In this document: one piece after another, positions 1 to 11,344 of the stretch
Position numbering within the stretch: the first letter of the stretch is position 1
How the letters are laid out: each line of letters begins with the position of its first letter
Origin: Hermodice carunculata
Taxonomy: Eukaryota > Annelida > Polychaeta > Eunicida > Amphinomidae
Length of the DNA: 64,000 nt
Assembly: GCA_964020975.1 (NCBI GenBank)
Contig: OZ026628.1
Location: 16,558,240-16,622,239 of the forward strand
Direction: 5' to 3'
Notes under the pieces: model-generated
Databases searched by the model: none
What the model was told of the DNA's origin: nothing
The model's input: only the letters and a program-made list of their open reading frames with translations
Translations under genes and position numbers: made by a program

Positions 1-3000
1 TACAGAATCTAGTAGTCACCTGCAGTCTTAATTATAATGCTCAATGTACAGTTTTGATACAACCTCTTGTTGTGTTCGTGCCTTTAAACATTATCGTGCG
101 TGAATATCAAATTAAAATCGAAATGACATATCTGCAATCTTTGGGTGGAGTTTGGAGCATTCATATTTGCAAATGGGATGTTTTAGAGTATCATTCTGCA
201 TTAATGAGCTAAATCGAATTTAATTTTAAACGTACAACCTCCAGTGGATTAAATTGGCATTTAGAAAGCCAGCTTGTTTAAAAATAAACTACACATTTTA
301 TGCATGCAGACTTTTACAGCAAGCTATACCTGCACGCATTCTAAAATAATGACGTATTATCAGGTTACATGTAAAGTGGCGTCAATGGGCCCATGGAAAT
401 ACACTAAAGCTTCTGGGGTTAAGTTTCATCTTTTAGGAGACTGAAGCAAACATATACACTTTTATAAATCAGAGGACAGAATCTTACAAACTGCTCAAAC
501 TGTAGTATTAAGACACCTCACAGAGCAAAAGAAGAAGAGTTATGCTATCATTAGTTAACATACTTCTCCTAGCATAAACGGAAGAATCATAATTCCAATG
601 ATATCAGTAGAAAAACAAGCCAAAGAAAATAAACCTATATGTCCCATGATGTTTTAACAGATATAAGAAATCTAGATGTTTCAATTTGATATTGTCAAAA
701 ATAATTATGAACCCATGTGGCATATGTTTGGCACTCCACATGTCAAGACTCAGAGACAAACACAACCATATGTATTAATATTTGAATATGTCAATGATAC
801 CATAGTGACAGATGAATGGTAGTATTTTGAAGAAAAGTATATTTTCTGATGACTAGATTAATCTCGGGAGATATATATTTAGCAAAATGCTATTAGTCAA
901 ATTCCAGGGTGACATAGTATAGTTTCAAGATTTCTTTTTCTGCAAAGCTATCAAATGTAGAAGAATCTGAAAATGATGACTTGATGACATGACTCCTTAT
1001 TGTATCTACTGAAAAATGGGCACTACTTTTACCTGGTAGCTACTATATAGATGTGTTCCCTTTGCGTGGCCTATTCTTCACCCTGAGAAAAACTAAGCCG
1101 TAGGTTTTTCACTGCACTTAGAATTGATACATCATAGGCCCAGTTCCATTATAAATGCGTCTGAATGGATTGCGTATTCTGTCTTTCTGTGGAAATGGGT
1201 GATGTTTTCTTAATATAATTGCTGGCACTTTTGTGAAATATATAGATGTTGATGCTCTGAATAGCATACAAATTGTAAAAACCGTTAGCATCCATGAGTG
1301 ACTAAAGTGAACTTCTGATTTTCGCTACATGATGTGGTACTTTCGTTTCCCCTATTATTAGGTATCTGCTTTTGAATGCCGTTTGCATGTGCCACTCCAT
1401 ATTCTTAATACAGGTTCATAAGCCTTATTTGAATTATCTACAAATATACCTTCAAAGTCATTGATAAATAGGTCTGAAGTTTTTTTTTTAATTGGTGATT
1501 AAAGGGTCTCCCTTTTGCAATTTTTTTTCTGCTGCTGATTTAAAATGGACATGAATTAAACATGACAAACATTTATTGCAGAATGGTTTTGCATTGTTGT
1601 GCAAATTACCTATGTATAACAACACTCCATGGCCTCGACAACAACAGGACTGACTTGCACCTGCTTTAGATGTTTTACTAGAGTTACATATTTGCATATA
1701 CCCAGGATACCATAGGTCAAATTATCACCTGATCTGCACGCAATATCAAATTCCTACTACTAGTGACTGATTAGAATATGCTTTGTATTCACTGAATGAT
1801 ATTTCATGATAACCATTTACTCTACGCACCAACAAAAAATATTGTTATGGATATCTGTGCAAAAGGCTATGATATAAATTTACAAAAACAAAAAAAAAGA
1901 TGTTTGTTTCTGTCCCCATTAAAATTAAACGAGGGAGCAAAAAGGTAATTTGCATGAGCATTTCGCTTCCATCACTATCCCTTTTGGATTGTTAAGGCAG
2001 AAAAAAGGAAATGTCCCTCTATGTACAATTAAAGACCTACCAAGTTATAAAAATTGTACCCATAATTTTCATGATGCAAATATTATGAAATGGGTAAAAA
2101 GGTAGTCTAATTTGCTGACCACTGGAGGCAGACAGTTCAAAACACTGAAATTCAAATCTGAAAAAAAAATGCTTTAACAAATATCTACTTCAAACTGACG
2201 ATCTATCACAATAGTTAATAGCTAGCTTAAACCAATTTCAGTACCCATGCTGCCTGCCAAGTATAACTTTACTGTGTGCAGGAATTATAATGTGGCTTGA
2301 CAAACATAGGCAAGTATGTCATGGACCTGGTCCCAGGGTCTTTTAACATCATGCTGGTGCAGATGATTTGTCATGCATTCGTGGAGGTTTCCGACTGTCA
2401 AGTGCTGTAACGCTGTACAGGTTCATTATAAATTTGACGGAATATGGTAAACACGCTGAACATGTGGGCAGATAAACTGTCGATAAGGTTTACTCTGGGT
2501 GTTCATGATGTCCAGGATCCTGAAAATGGACCTCAGGTGATTATAGGCAGAGAACACAAAGTGTCTGTGACTACTTGTTTCCAGGATTATAGAGTGTAAG
2601 TGTTAAATATATTTTGCAGCTAATTATAGATACTTTCTAACACATGGTAATGGAGTATTTGAATGATAACTTGCCATGAGTAGTTCGTTTTAATTTCATT
2701 GCAATATGTGGTAACAGGTAGCACTGAACTGCAAATCTTGTTGCCCAGCCACCGTAACCGAATTATTAATAAAACAATCACAAATCACAAGTGGCGTGAA
2801 ATTGCTTGCACCATTTTAGGTAGTCATTTGAATAATCTTCAGGCATATGAGAAGTAATATATTTGTTTACACATATTGGCCTCCTTTATTTACCCTGATA
2901 TATTTCGTCATCTAAACAATTATTGTGCATCCAGTTCCCTCTTCTGATAAATTAAACTCACATGCATGGAGCTATTGATCGAATAAGCTTGATTTGTTTG

Positions 3001-3006
3001 GGTAAG
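1..3006. other. Non-coding stretch upstream of the first signal exon
   Basis: No supportable gene is seen. The stretch is AT-rich with scattered stops in all frames. A block at about 340-500 (around GTGGCGTCAATG and CAAACTGCTCAAA) resembles 23480-23650, which suggests an old duplication of sequence upstream of the Ig cluster. Confidence 0.5.
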
Positions 3007-3072
3007 TTTAAAAGGTCAGCAGGAAGATGAACTCAGCGAAAGCAACAATCACAAAGCTTCACATGACAGAAT
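3007..3072 (+). promoter_or_regulatory. Putative promoter and 5' leader of the left Ig gene
   Basis: A TATA-like TTTAAAAGG lies at 3007-3015, about 60 bases before the ATG. The leader segment (CAGCGAAAGCAACAATCAC) recurs in recognisable form just before the first exons at 34194 and 37304, where CAACAATTTCACAG and CAACAATTACACAA occupy the same place. This shared leader supports the three ATGs as real homologous first exons. The transcription start is inferred. Confidence 0.4.
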
Positions 3073-3124
3073 ATGGCTAGACGCGCCTTATGGTTGCTCC
3101 TTTTGACAGTCACACTGCTTGCAG
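3073..3124 (+). CDS. Signal-peptide exon 1 of an IgSF gene (left array)
   Basis: This 52-base exon encodes MARRALWLLLLTVTLLA plus the first base of a split codon, followed by a GTAGTT donor. The short positive start, Leu-rich core and small residues at the end are a classic secretion signal. It ends in phase 1, as the Ig exons at 4198, 4851, 11776, 42913 and 47785 require. The start is chosen because the ATG sits at the same place in two paralogous exons (34194, 37304), both also exactly 52 bases. It probably splices to the class A Ig exons at 4851 and then 11776. Too short for gene finders; confidence rests on paralogy and phase. Confidence 0.75.
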
Positions 3125-3754
3125 GTAGTTTTTTAAGGCATAAGCACACAAGTGATAAGAAGAAAATGCAAGTGGGCTTTTTATAAAATATATTTATTTA
3201 TCATGTTTTCTCCGTGATGTTCATGTTGTCAAAGCACTGGCATGACCACTGCCTTCCCAGCAAGAGTCTACAATACCAGGGTGCTCAACCCCAACTCATC
3301 TAAAAAAGGCTCCATGTGATTATAGTTGGTCGTCATCAGTGTGCCCATATAGCTTCCTTAGATAACCTGAATGCATGGTTTATATCAAGCTCAAAAACTT
3401 ATTCCAAAAAAAAATCAAAACACATTTTCATTCTTACAAGAAAAGTACTTTTAATGCCGAACGTGCAAGTTCATAAATTCCACTTATGCCTATTCATATG
3501 ACACAGCATTTGAGGCGAGGACGTAATTGGCCATTCTTAACAAAAAAGCTAGCTCAGTTCAGATTGGGCAGGACAGGTGGTGTCTCCATAAAAGTGTTTG
3601 TCCAACTTTAAATTAACTTTGTTCCATTCACACTACATAACCACAAGCATGTTCACAAAAAGAGGTAGCTGAAGAGCATCACATTAAGAAACCTATGTAT
3701 GGCACAGGAGTATCATGTTATACCCAGGAGGGCCCTGTCGCCTTTGGTAGTTAA

Positions 3755-3960
3755 TGGTAACACACATAAAGCTTACTAGTCACCATTTTAGCACCACAAA
3801 AATTCATGAAGCACAAATAAAACTCATCATTTACCATTTTAGCTCCCCGAATAACTTTCCGTAACAACAATTAGTTATCATTTTAGCACCAAAGGTAATT
3901 TATGATAACACATAAAAAACTTATGGGTCACCATTTCTGCTCTTTAAGCAATACAATCCT
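3755..3960. repeat. Diverged short tandem motif in the intron before class A exons
   Basis: Imperfect units containing ACCATTTTAGCACC and ATGGTAACACAT-like strings recur at roughly 60-base spacing. A related cluster lies at about 42570-42690, again upstream of a class A exon (42913). This is consistent with duplication of a whole intron-plus-exon module between the two arrays. Confidence 0.5.
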
Positions 3961-4197
3961 GGCAGCAAATTGATGCGACCAGCAGTGTAGCCAGCTAGGA
4001 TGTCATAATTTAACAACTTCGAATGAATATAGGGTCAAAGGATTTAGTGTTAAAATTAACTATTTTTACCGACAGATTCACTTTCAAATAAATGGTCATA
4101 AATCCATAGCAGTGAGGTAACTACACTCTCAAAGTCCATCTATCCAATTTAAATATGATTTGATTCTAACCTTTCCCAGCAACGTATTTCTTTACAG

Positions 4198-4494
4198 GCA
4201 AAGCTTTATATACAGAGCACATTTATACGCATCTGGGTCATCGAATCAGTCTGCCCTGCAAGTTGAAATACAGCAAGTTATACACATTCTGATGGAAGAA
4301 AGTACCAAGTACAGCTATTGCAGAGTACAATGAGAATGGAATTCGATTTATGGAAAAGAACTATGCAACACTATATGATATTTCCCATAACTTCACCCTC
4401 ACTATAAACAAAGTGACAGCCAGTGACATGGGGCTTTATCAATGTGTTAAAGCTGATGGCCAATCAGATGACAGAGTGTACATAGAACTTCTTG
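4198..4494 (+). pseudogene. Class A Ig-domain exon, one in-frame stop (pseudoexon A1)
   Basis: Acceptor TTTACAG and donor GTAAGT flank a 297-base, phase 1-1 Ig exon clearly paralogous to 4851-5147. Canonical Cys21, Trp33, the D-x-G-x-Y-x-C signature near residues 77-83 and the NFT sequon are kept. Residue 32 is a stop (TGA where the sister copy has TAC), and both accessory cysteines (positions 25 and 29) are Tyr. Apart from the stop the frame is open, so loss is recent, or the exon is skipped. Exon skipping would stay in frame because both edges are phase 1. Confidence 0.85.
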
Positions 4495-4850
4495 GTAAGT
4501 GTGAATATGTCACTTGATAAACGACAGAAAAAATATGTTGGCAGCAAATTGATAGGACATCTAGTGGAGCCAGCTAGGATGTCATAATTTGACTTTTTGG
4601 AATGAAGATAAGGGCAAGAGAACTAAATATATACACTGTATCGATATCAACATTTAGCACATAGTTGTGATTTAAAATGGATATGATGCAAGGTTTAATG
4701 TTTGAGTCAACTATTTTTCGCAAAGAAATTCACTTTGCAACATAAATGGTTGTAAATCCATAGCAGTGAGGCAACTGTACTCCCAATGTCCATCTATCCA
4801 AGTACATTTGATTTAATTCTAACCTTACCCAGCAACGTATTCTTTTGCAG

Positions 4851-5147
4851 ACGCAGATTCTTATACAAAGCGCACTGATACATATCTGGGTCATCCAGTC
4901 AGTCTACCCTGTGATTTGAACTGCAATAATATTTGCAAATTCTACTGGAAGAAAATACCAAGTCCAACTATTGCAAACTTCAATGAGAAGGGAATTCCGT
5001 TTATTCAAAAGAACTATAGATTGCGATATGAAATTTTCCGTAATTTCACCCTCACTATACGCAAAGTGACAGCTGATGATCTGGGGCTGTATCAATGTGT
5101 CAGCCTTGATGGTGGTCCAACAAGCATTCTAACCATAAAACTTATTG
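4851..5147 (+). CDS. Class A V-like Ig-domain exon (A2), intact
   Basis: The exon is open from acceptor TCTTTTGCAG to donor GTGAGT, phase 1-1, 99 codons. Visible Ig marks are Cys21 after SLP, Trp33, Arg59-Tyr60, the strand E pattern FTLTI (66-70), and D77-L-G-L-Y-Q-C83. Arg59 and Asp77 could form the usual V-set salt bridge. Unusual are Cys25 and Cys29, giving C-x3-C-x3-C before the Trp, so an extra disulphide within the B-C region is likely. There is an N-glycosylation sequon NFT at 65-67. As an extracellular domain following the signal exon at 3073 it would be the outer domain, with the class B exon at 11776 next. Ligand unknown. The family is IgSF by motif; no named orthologue is recognised. 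Confidence 0.88.
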
Positions 5148-5180
5148 GTGAGTGTTCATACGTTACTTGATAACTAAACG

Positions 5181-6090
5181 GAAAAAAACTTCATTGGAGG
5201 ACACTAATGCAGTTGTAAATTGCACAAAACCTATAGTTTGTCAATTTGGCATGTTAATCGAAAGAAAACATGTCACAGATAATGGTAAACCAGGTAACTT
5301 TTACTGCTAAGTTCAGACTGGGTCAGCAACTTTACGTTTCCCCTGTTTTTTCTTAGAAAAAAATAGGCATCCTGCCACCTGATTAAAACTTTTGATACGA
5401 ATATTGAATGTGAAGTACTAGTAGTTATAGTGTTCGATATCGTTGCCAATCCTTTGCTTGGCACTCAAAGATTTATTCCATATTAGTATCAGTTACTTTG
5501 TTTGACACGCATGCTTGAATTTTGTCAAAGCAGAAATGGCAACAAATTAAACTGGTGTTTATTAGTGAATGCTGACAACGAAAACACTAGCACACGTCTT
5601 AAATAATATCCTGATTATAGATTTAAATTCCTTCTGACAGACTCTTTACAGCAAGTACCTGCATGGCTAACTGTATTTTATTCAGAATGCTTTTTTTCAC
5701 TAACTATCGTAGACTATGCACACATCGCAGGGAATGCTATTGGTCTGGAAGATCTGGGAATGAAAGAGTAAAACTTGTTTTATGTTACCTTGCAATGGAA
5801 TATACTCATCCAGGATGACTAAATAGCACGATAGATAAACCACATGTTTTATCTAGTCATCAATTCGCAGGTGTCTCGTAATGCTGGTAATCTTGCATTT
5901 TACATTACAATATTTACACCAGTTGAATTTCGAGTCAAATTATAGATTATAATGATATTTACCAGAATCCAAAACAAATGAAATTTAACGACATTCCGTT
6001 TGAAAGATTTTTCAGCATGTAACTGTAAGGTATTCAGTGCATACAGGCTGGAAAAATCAATTTCATGTCTGTCTCAATTGCCAAACAGAA
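5181..6090. other. Intron, no gene recognised
   Basis: No convincing coding segment. A GACTATGCACAC string at about 5712 resembles 35495 (GACTATGCACATG), where it follows a good acceptor TCCGTTGCAG. These may be remnants of a lost Ig exon start, but the similarity is short. Confidence 0.35.
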
Positions 6091-6099
6091 GGGGAAAAA

Positions 6100-6301
6100 T
6101 CAACCTCATAAGTTCCATGTGTCATCTATATGTCTCTACTTTATATTTTAGTTTATATGATGCTTTATTATTGTACAATCATCTGTTTTATATTTTTATG
6201 TTTTATGCTTTCTGTTTTATCATTGTATATATTTATTATATATTATTTTGCTGTATTTTGATTTTGCCAAATCAAATCAAATCAAATCGAATCAAATCAA
6301 A
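6100..6301 (+). mobile_element. Retrotransposon 3' tail ending in (AAATC)n
   Basis: A T-rich segment full of TTTTATG and TATTTTG strings ends in an AATCA/AAATC pentamer run at about 6269-6301. A short tandem repeat at the end of a T-rich 3' untranslated region is typical of LINE or SINE 3' ends. No coding part is attached. Family not determined. Confidence 0.55.
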
Positions 6302-6935
6302 GGATGATGCAAATGACAAATAACATTCCCTTGCATGAAGCAATAACGCATTAATGTCATAATAAGCAGATGGCAGCGGCTACAGATTCCTGTTGTTTCC
6401 AATTTCCAAGGCATTGTCCTGACAGCCTTATGGCAATAACTGTATCTTAACAAATAAGACTTTCCAAGCTACCAGTATTATCGTCTCAGTCTCTCGGAGT
6501 AAAGCTACCAATGTGTTTCTTACACTGTTGCGTCCTCAGTTTTATGCCCAGTAAACTACATATCACTTGCAAATACAACATCTCTGAAGGAAGCAACCTA
6601 CTCTTCCATTCAGACAAAATAATTTCCATGAGTACATGGTAAAAAAGAGAAGTTCCATAACTTTGATCATACTGCACTGAGTCACAGAAGATATTGAATG
6701 TAATTTAAATGTGTGATTTATGAAGTAATATTTATGTTGAAGAGAGAACCGTGGCCTAATGCTTTAGGTACAACTTCCACAATGTGCGGGTCCCCATTTT
6801 ACATAAATGTCTGTATATGAATCCTGTGCCTCAACTAGACTGCAAGGCGAAACGGAAATATAGGCCTAGTAATTGAGTTTGTCCATACATGTACATCAAT
6901 GTAGTAAATGACAGTGTAACCTTATAGACGCAAGA
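6302..6935. other. Intron, nothing recognised
   Basis: No coding, RNA or repeat structure that I can support. Confidence 0.35.
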
Positions 6936-6939
6936 CTTT

Positions 6940-7135
6940 AAGTCCTTCTATCTGTCCGTGTCTTGTGACTGTTATTATCAACCATGTTTTCGTTTAGTTT
7001 TATTTTAACCTGTCTCTCCCTGTTCTTCCCAAGAGGGATTCGGATAGGGCACACCCCTTTTTTCCCAATTGTTGCATTATTCCTGTGTTACTCTATGCAT
7101 TGTACTTTAAGAAATAAAATATGTTTAAATCAAGT
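6940..7135 (+). mobile_element. Possible retroelement 3' end
   Basis: A segment rich in CTGTCTCTCCCTG and ending in AAGAAATAAAATATG looks like the 3' untranslated end of a retroelement or a spliced transcript. No upstream coding part is visible, so assignment to a LINE tail is inference. Confidence 0.3.
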
Positions 7136-7590
7136 CGAAACGCTATAAGTGCGATTTAGCGTAGGGTGAAAAAGGTTTCCTTTTTTATTTTTCCAATATT
7201 CTTCAATGTCAAAGAAACACCAGCCCATTTTATTAATGGGCAGATCATGAAATATAAATTAAAAGTACAAGATTTTGTTTACATGAGTTATTTTTAACAT
7301 GATTAAATAAATGATATTCTAAATTTTGTCGAGTAATAAATACCCTTAAAATTAGTTTGTGATCATATGCCACTAATGCTCAATATCAATAACATTTGGT
7401 ACCAACTGATAGGTTTATACAGGATCGCAATACTTTTTACCATATGAATCCATTTAGACATCGGCCACAATTCTTTAAAATTGAATCCAAACCTAGGTTC
7501 AATATGTTTGATCGGAAGGGAAATATATATTAAGGCCTTAATTTATTTAATTACAGACACATCGAAGACATGTAGAGCCCCACTCCTCCC

Positions 7591-7593
<3 letters not shown>

Positions 7594-7643
<50 letters not shown>
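7594..7643. repeat. (TA)n microsatellite
   Basis: Uninterrupted TA dinucleotides, one of nine long TA tracts in the window. Confidence 0.95.
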
Positions 7644-7644
<1 letters not shown>

Positions 7645-8855
7645 CATGTACATGCCATTCAAATTCCACTTCCGTATGGCAAAATTATGAATGAATACTT
7701 CATAATTTATCGATTTCAAGTTCCTGAAAAACATTAACATTGATAGTTCTATAAAATAGAAGAGGCATGTTCCTTCTGTTCCTAGCAATACCTTAGATGT
7801 AGGCTTTGCACGTTGCTGTAAGCAATTACAACACTAACATTTCAATATATCCACGCAAAATGTGTACATACTTTAATTAACCGCTATTTTACCAATTCCC
7901 ATACCAATTAATGACTTAAATTTAATTAACGGTCGATTCGTGTGTCTGTACCTGTGAGTTTAGTCTGACATTGCCATTAGTCATGCTACTGTTGCCTTTT
8001 GTAAGGAGATATTATGTTTTGCCTATGTATTATCAAATATACACATATATATCAAGACCAGCTGAGCGAATTTTTCGGTACTGAACGTCTGTCCAAGTTC
8101 TTTTTAATTTAAGAAATAAAGCTTTTATTACAACGACCGATTTTTAAATATATGGATTCCATCTTCTGCAAACAAATGCACAAATGTGTCCTTTTTAAAA
8201 TAAACCTTAATTTTTTCAGCGCCCTTATCTATTCAAGAGTTTCCACCCGGTAAATTTTGAGCAGTTGCCCTTCACCTAGCTTCACCAAGCTTCACCCTTC
8301 ACCAAGCTTCAACATGGTTCGCAAACCGATTAGCCTGGAATATGACCATATGTACTATAGCTTCTTAGTTTTTTTTTTCTCAGGCACAAAAGCAATGTAA
8401 GAATTTTAAAGCATCATGAAAAGGCAATTCAGTTTTATGGTAAATTTAAGTATGCCAAGGCATTCATTAGACAATGACAAAGACTCTACATTGGCGAATC
8501 ATTTGTGGGTTTTGCTAAGACTTCGAATGCTTTCATTATCAATACGCCCATTAATTACGTATAACAGGTCTATTATTTCACTTTTTTTCGCAATTTAACA
8601 TGTGCTAATGGCTATCCACCGCATCCCAATTCACAATAATATGACCCACCAGGGCTGACATCCAACAAGGCCCTATCGTTACTTCTGAGCTGCAGCTGAT
8701 CCTTACATTGCTAATTTTTCAATATTGCACGTGACAATGCCAATTGTCTAAATATTACAAATGATAGTGGTATTTTGCAACACTTGAACTGTAACTACTT
8801 AAGCCGGACGTGGAGAACATAATGACACATATTCAATGCTTTCTTTTACCTTTTT
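7645..8855. other. Intron, no gene recognised
   Basis: AT-rich. A small run of AGCTTCACC repeats occurs at about 8277-8310. Nothing coding is supportable. Confidence 0.35.
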
Positions 8856-8859
8856 GCTA

Positions 8860-9045
8860 CTAATTCTTGACACATTCTTGTCCCTTTCCTTTCCTTCGTC
8901 AACAGTAAAAGCAGAAGTCCGTCATGTCTGATAATTGGTATTTGTTCAAATCTTATGTTTCGCTCGGTGGTTTGGGTCATCACAAAGAATTCTAGACAGT
9001 CTTAGACCTGCCAACATCGTGTAGTATTATGCGAGTAATTATATT
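8860..9045 (+). repeat. Duplicated intron block with a decayed exon-like segment (copy 1)
   Basis: From CTAATTCTTGACACA through GTAATTATA, this block matches 11345-11532. Both contain a pyrimidine tract and CAACAG or TAACAG acceptor followed by AAAAGCAGAA. Read in phase 1, the following sequence has a Cys and then RWFG or HWFG, reminiscent of the strand B-C region of an Ig exon, but it is broken here. It may be an old class A exon remnant; the block repeat itself is clear. Confidence 0.6.
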
Positions 9046-9091
9046 AAAGTGCATTTAATTTTGTGCTTATGTAGAACACATCGCACGATTT

Positions 9092-9900
9092 AGTACTAAT
9101 GTATCTGGCTTACAACGTATTATTGATATATGTGATTCTTATGCCCAAGCTTGGGGTTTTAAATTTAGTGTTAAGAAGTCACAATGTACATCATGTAGTG
9201 AATTTTTTTTCCATTAGCCGCAGTTGTAGACGAAAAGTAGCGATACTCACTTGGATGTCTCTGATAAATTATAAATTTTGGGTGTCACCTACTGTAATGA
9301 CTTTTCGGCGAATGAACGTGTTGCGTAGGAGTAGTTACAGATGATCCTTTTACAATTCGGCTAAATGCGGCCTGAAATACCCTGGTCTTGCATCAAAAAG
9401 TAAGAGTTTCCTATGGGAAAGCATTTGTAAGTCAACATTATTACAGTATAGATCCATATCTTTTACATGGATTGCAAAGCAGGCCAAGCCTATATTAATC
9501 ACTCTCCTTGGCAAGACTTTCCTACCGACATGTTTGGTGGAGGCAACCGAAGGACTCGGAGAAAACCACCGTGCAGAGTCAGAGCGGCAGGAACTCCTTC
9601 CACATGCTTCCCCGGCCTTGAATCGAACCCAGGCCGCAGAGGTAGAAGGCAAGCGTGTTGCAGCTCCGCTAACTGTGCACCCACATTATTATGTGAATTA
9701 GATTCTTTTCATGTTTCTTAAATTAACTTGCTCAGCTTGAATCCATGCAGAGCACACTGGTTAAACAATGTATGGGCCTGAGTAAGAGATGTCAACATTC
9801 TGAGCTTTTACATGCCATTCCATTAAGTTTAAAACGCAGCTGCTTGAAGAACGTGCGAGTTCCATTTTTTACACATTTTTAATGTAGACAGCCCCATAGG
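9092..9900 (+). mobile_element. Fossil non-LTR retrotransposon (LINE), reverse-transcriptase C-terminal region
   Basis: The plus strand encodes SGLQRIIDICDSYAQAWGF then KFSVKKSQC, the typical sequence after the catalytic YxDD of LINE reverse transcriptases, then LGVTYCNDFSANE and, after a frame change, GLKYPGLASKSKSFLWES. After an interruption at about 9500-9695 the protein resumes with LESMQSTLVKQCMGLSKR and ELLHAIPLSLKR (9735-9890). Several stops and frame changes make it a dead, 5'-truncated copy. The arrangement suits a CR1/L2/Jockey-like clade, which I cannot resolve by eye. The interruption is a SINE on the opposite strand. Confidence 0.8.
9500..9692 (-). mobile_element. tRNA-derived SINE inserted in the LINE
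   Basis: On the minus strand a tRNA-like head starts near 9690. It has an A-box-like TTAGCGGAGCTG, then CTTGCCTTCTACC and a near-perfect B box GGGTTCGATTC at about 9620-9635. About 50 bases further is a TTTTCTCCGAGTCCTTCGG segment (about 9550-9570) like the conserved central domain of widespread aquatic-animal SINEs. The LINE protein is interrupted exactly here and resumes at about 9722, so the SINE is younger. Ends and target-site duplication are not resolved. Confidence 0.6.
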
Positions 9901-10996
9901 AGTCTTTTCTATTCTCGTGATGTCTGCATATTTTTCTTCTGTTAAACTTATTCCTGGCTCATTGTGACATGTAGTAGCATACGGGATCTCTCCTCTGTCC
10001 ACTCTCTGGGAGACTCCCAATTGGCTTCCTGTGGGCGGGGGGGGGGGGGGGTAGGCACGGGGAGCCTGAGGATGGCATTGTTTATTCTATTAGTATGCTT
10101 ATTAGTCATGAAAATTTTCTTGAACCTTACAACAAAGAACATTTATTGATCTCTTTATTTACATGTGGTTTCTGATTTGTCTGGGTGGCTTTGCTTGGGG
10201 GGGGGGGGGGCTTCAGCGGTGGTGGGTTTGGGGTTTCTCTGCCTGTGCAAACTGGGTTGCGTCTCGTATCGCGCTTGGTGATTACGAATAGGAGATACCA
10301 TGTGGTATCATGATATAATCTGAAAGCCTGCACTATCAATCCTGACCGCTGAGCGGGAAGGAGTTGTAATACAGGGTTTCAGAATACATCCCCATCACAA
10401 GTGGTATCTGCTATTTAAACCATGCCTCATTTTCTTGGTGCAATTTTTTAGTTGGAGACCTTGTCACCACCTTAATCCAAGAAAAGGCATAGAACTAATT
10501 TTTGGCCTGCCAGTGCACCCACGTGCCAGGTCTTCCTGGCACGCTTCACTGAACATGATAAGACCAGGTCGCACTGACTGCTCTAATGGTTCCTATGGAA
10601 TATATCAGTTGATGGTTCGAATCCCGCCGGCGACGTACTGATATTTTTATCTGTAATAAAGCACACAGAACGCTTGTTCTCCATGGAAAAAAATTGAAGT
10701 CCAGCATTCTGGTCACCAAAAGTAGTTGTTATAAGAGAGACATCCACGGGGCAGTGACAAAAGACACATGGTTTAAAAATTGATATGAATGTGATTGGTG
10801 GGCATGGGTCGTGTGCTGGGTCTTGTGGGGGGGGGGAATGTTGGGCTTACCTTTGTTGTTTGCCCTGTCCCACTTGAGTGAAGCTTGCCATTCCAGATTA
10901 TAAAATACTTTTCCTCAGCAAGACGTGTATGTTGTGTGTGCTCTGACTTTTATTTTCAATATTACCTTTTAGTTAAAATTAATTGTATTTAATGTT
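9901..10996. other. Intron with long G runs, no gene
   Basis: Three homopolymer G tracts lie at 10037-10051 (15 G), 10197-10210 (14 G) and 10827-10836. No coding segment is supported. Confidence 0.5.
10560..10645 (+). repeat. tRNA-like B box, possible SINE fragment
   Basis: GATGGTTCGAATCCCGCC at about 10611-10628 is a perfect RNA polymerase III B box with a T-loop context. I find no convincing A box or acceptor stem upstream, so this is more likely a SINE remnant than a tRNA gene. Confidence 0.3.
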
Positions 10997-11269
10997 GTCT
11001 TTTATTCCATTTGGACTGGCATCTACATATAAGAGTCTATTTTGATGTATTTTATGTATGTTTTTTTCCTTGCTTGCGGAGGTGTGCACTTTACTGATTT
11101 TACTATTTACTCTTTTTGATTGATTGTACTGCATCTGTAACATTATTTAGTATTTATTTTTGATGTTGTACTTTTGGTCAGAATAAAATAATCTCATTCT
11201 GTCTGCTTAGTAACAGTCCTGGAAGTGGTAGTTTAACATCTGTATTTCTATCAGAATGTTTCTTTGCAG

Positions 11270-11344
11270 CAAATGGAACCATAGATGCGACTGGTACAAG
11301 GGGAGAGCCATTCGAGATGAAATGAAATGAATGTCACTACCATA
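11270..11344 (+). pseudogene. Truncated class B Ig exon (5' part only)
   Basis: After acceptor TTTGCAG the sequence parallels the start of the exon at 11776: TGTRGEPFEMK, then a stop where the sister has the canonical strand B Cys (TGA for TGC), then NECHYH. Homology stops at about 11344, where the block shared with 8860-9045 begins. Only the A-B strand region survives. It is a dead tandem copy. Confidence 0.8.

Larger units (their letters stand above)
3957..5180 (+). repeat. Tandem duplication of the class A Ig module
   Basis: Two head-to-tail copies (about 3957-4530 and 4538-5180) share intron and exon sequence. Both have the GGCAGCAAATTGAT block, the AGCCAGCTAGGATGTCATAA block, the AAATCCATAGCAGTGAGG block and the CAGCAACGTAT acceptor region, each followed by a 297-base Ig exon and donor. 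The second copy carries an extra intron segment after GATAAGGGCAAG (about 4620-4690). The first exon copy has become a pseudoexon while the second is open. Confidence 0.85.
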
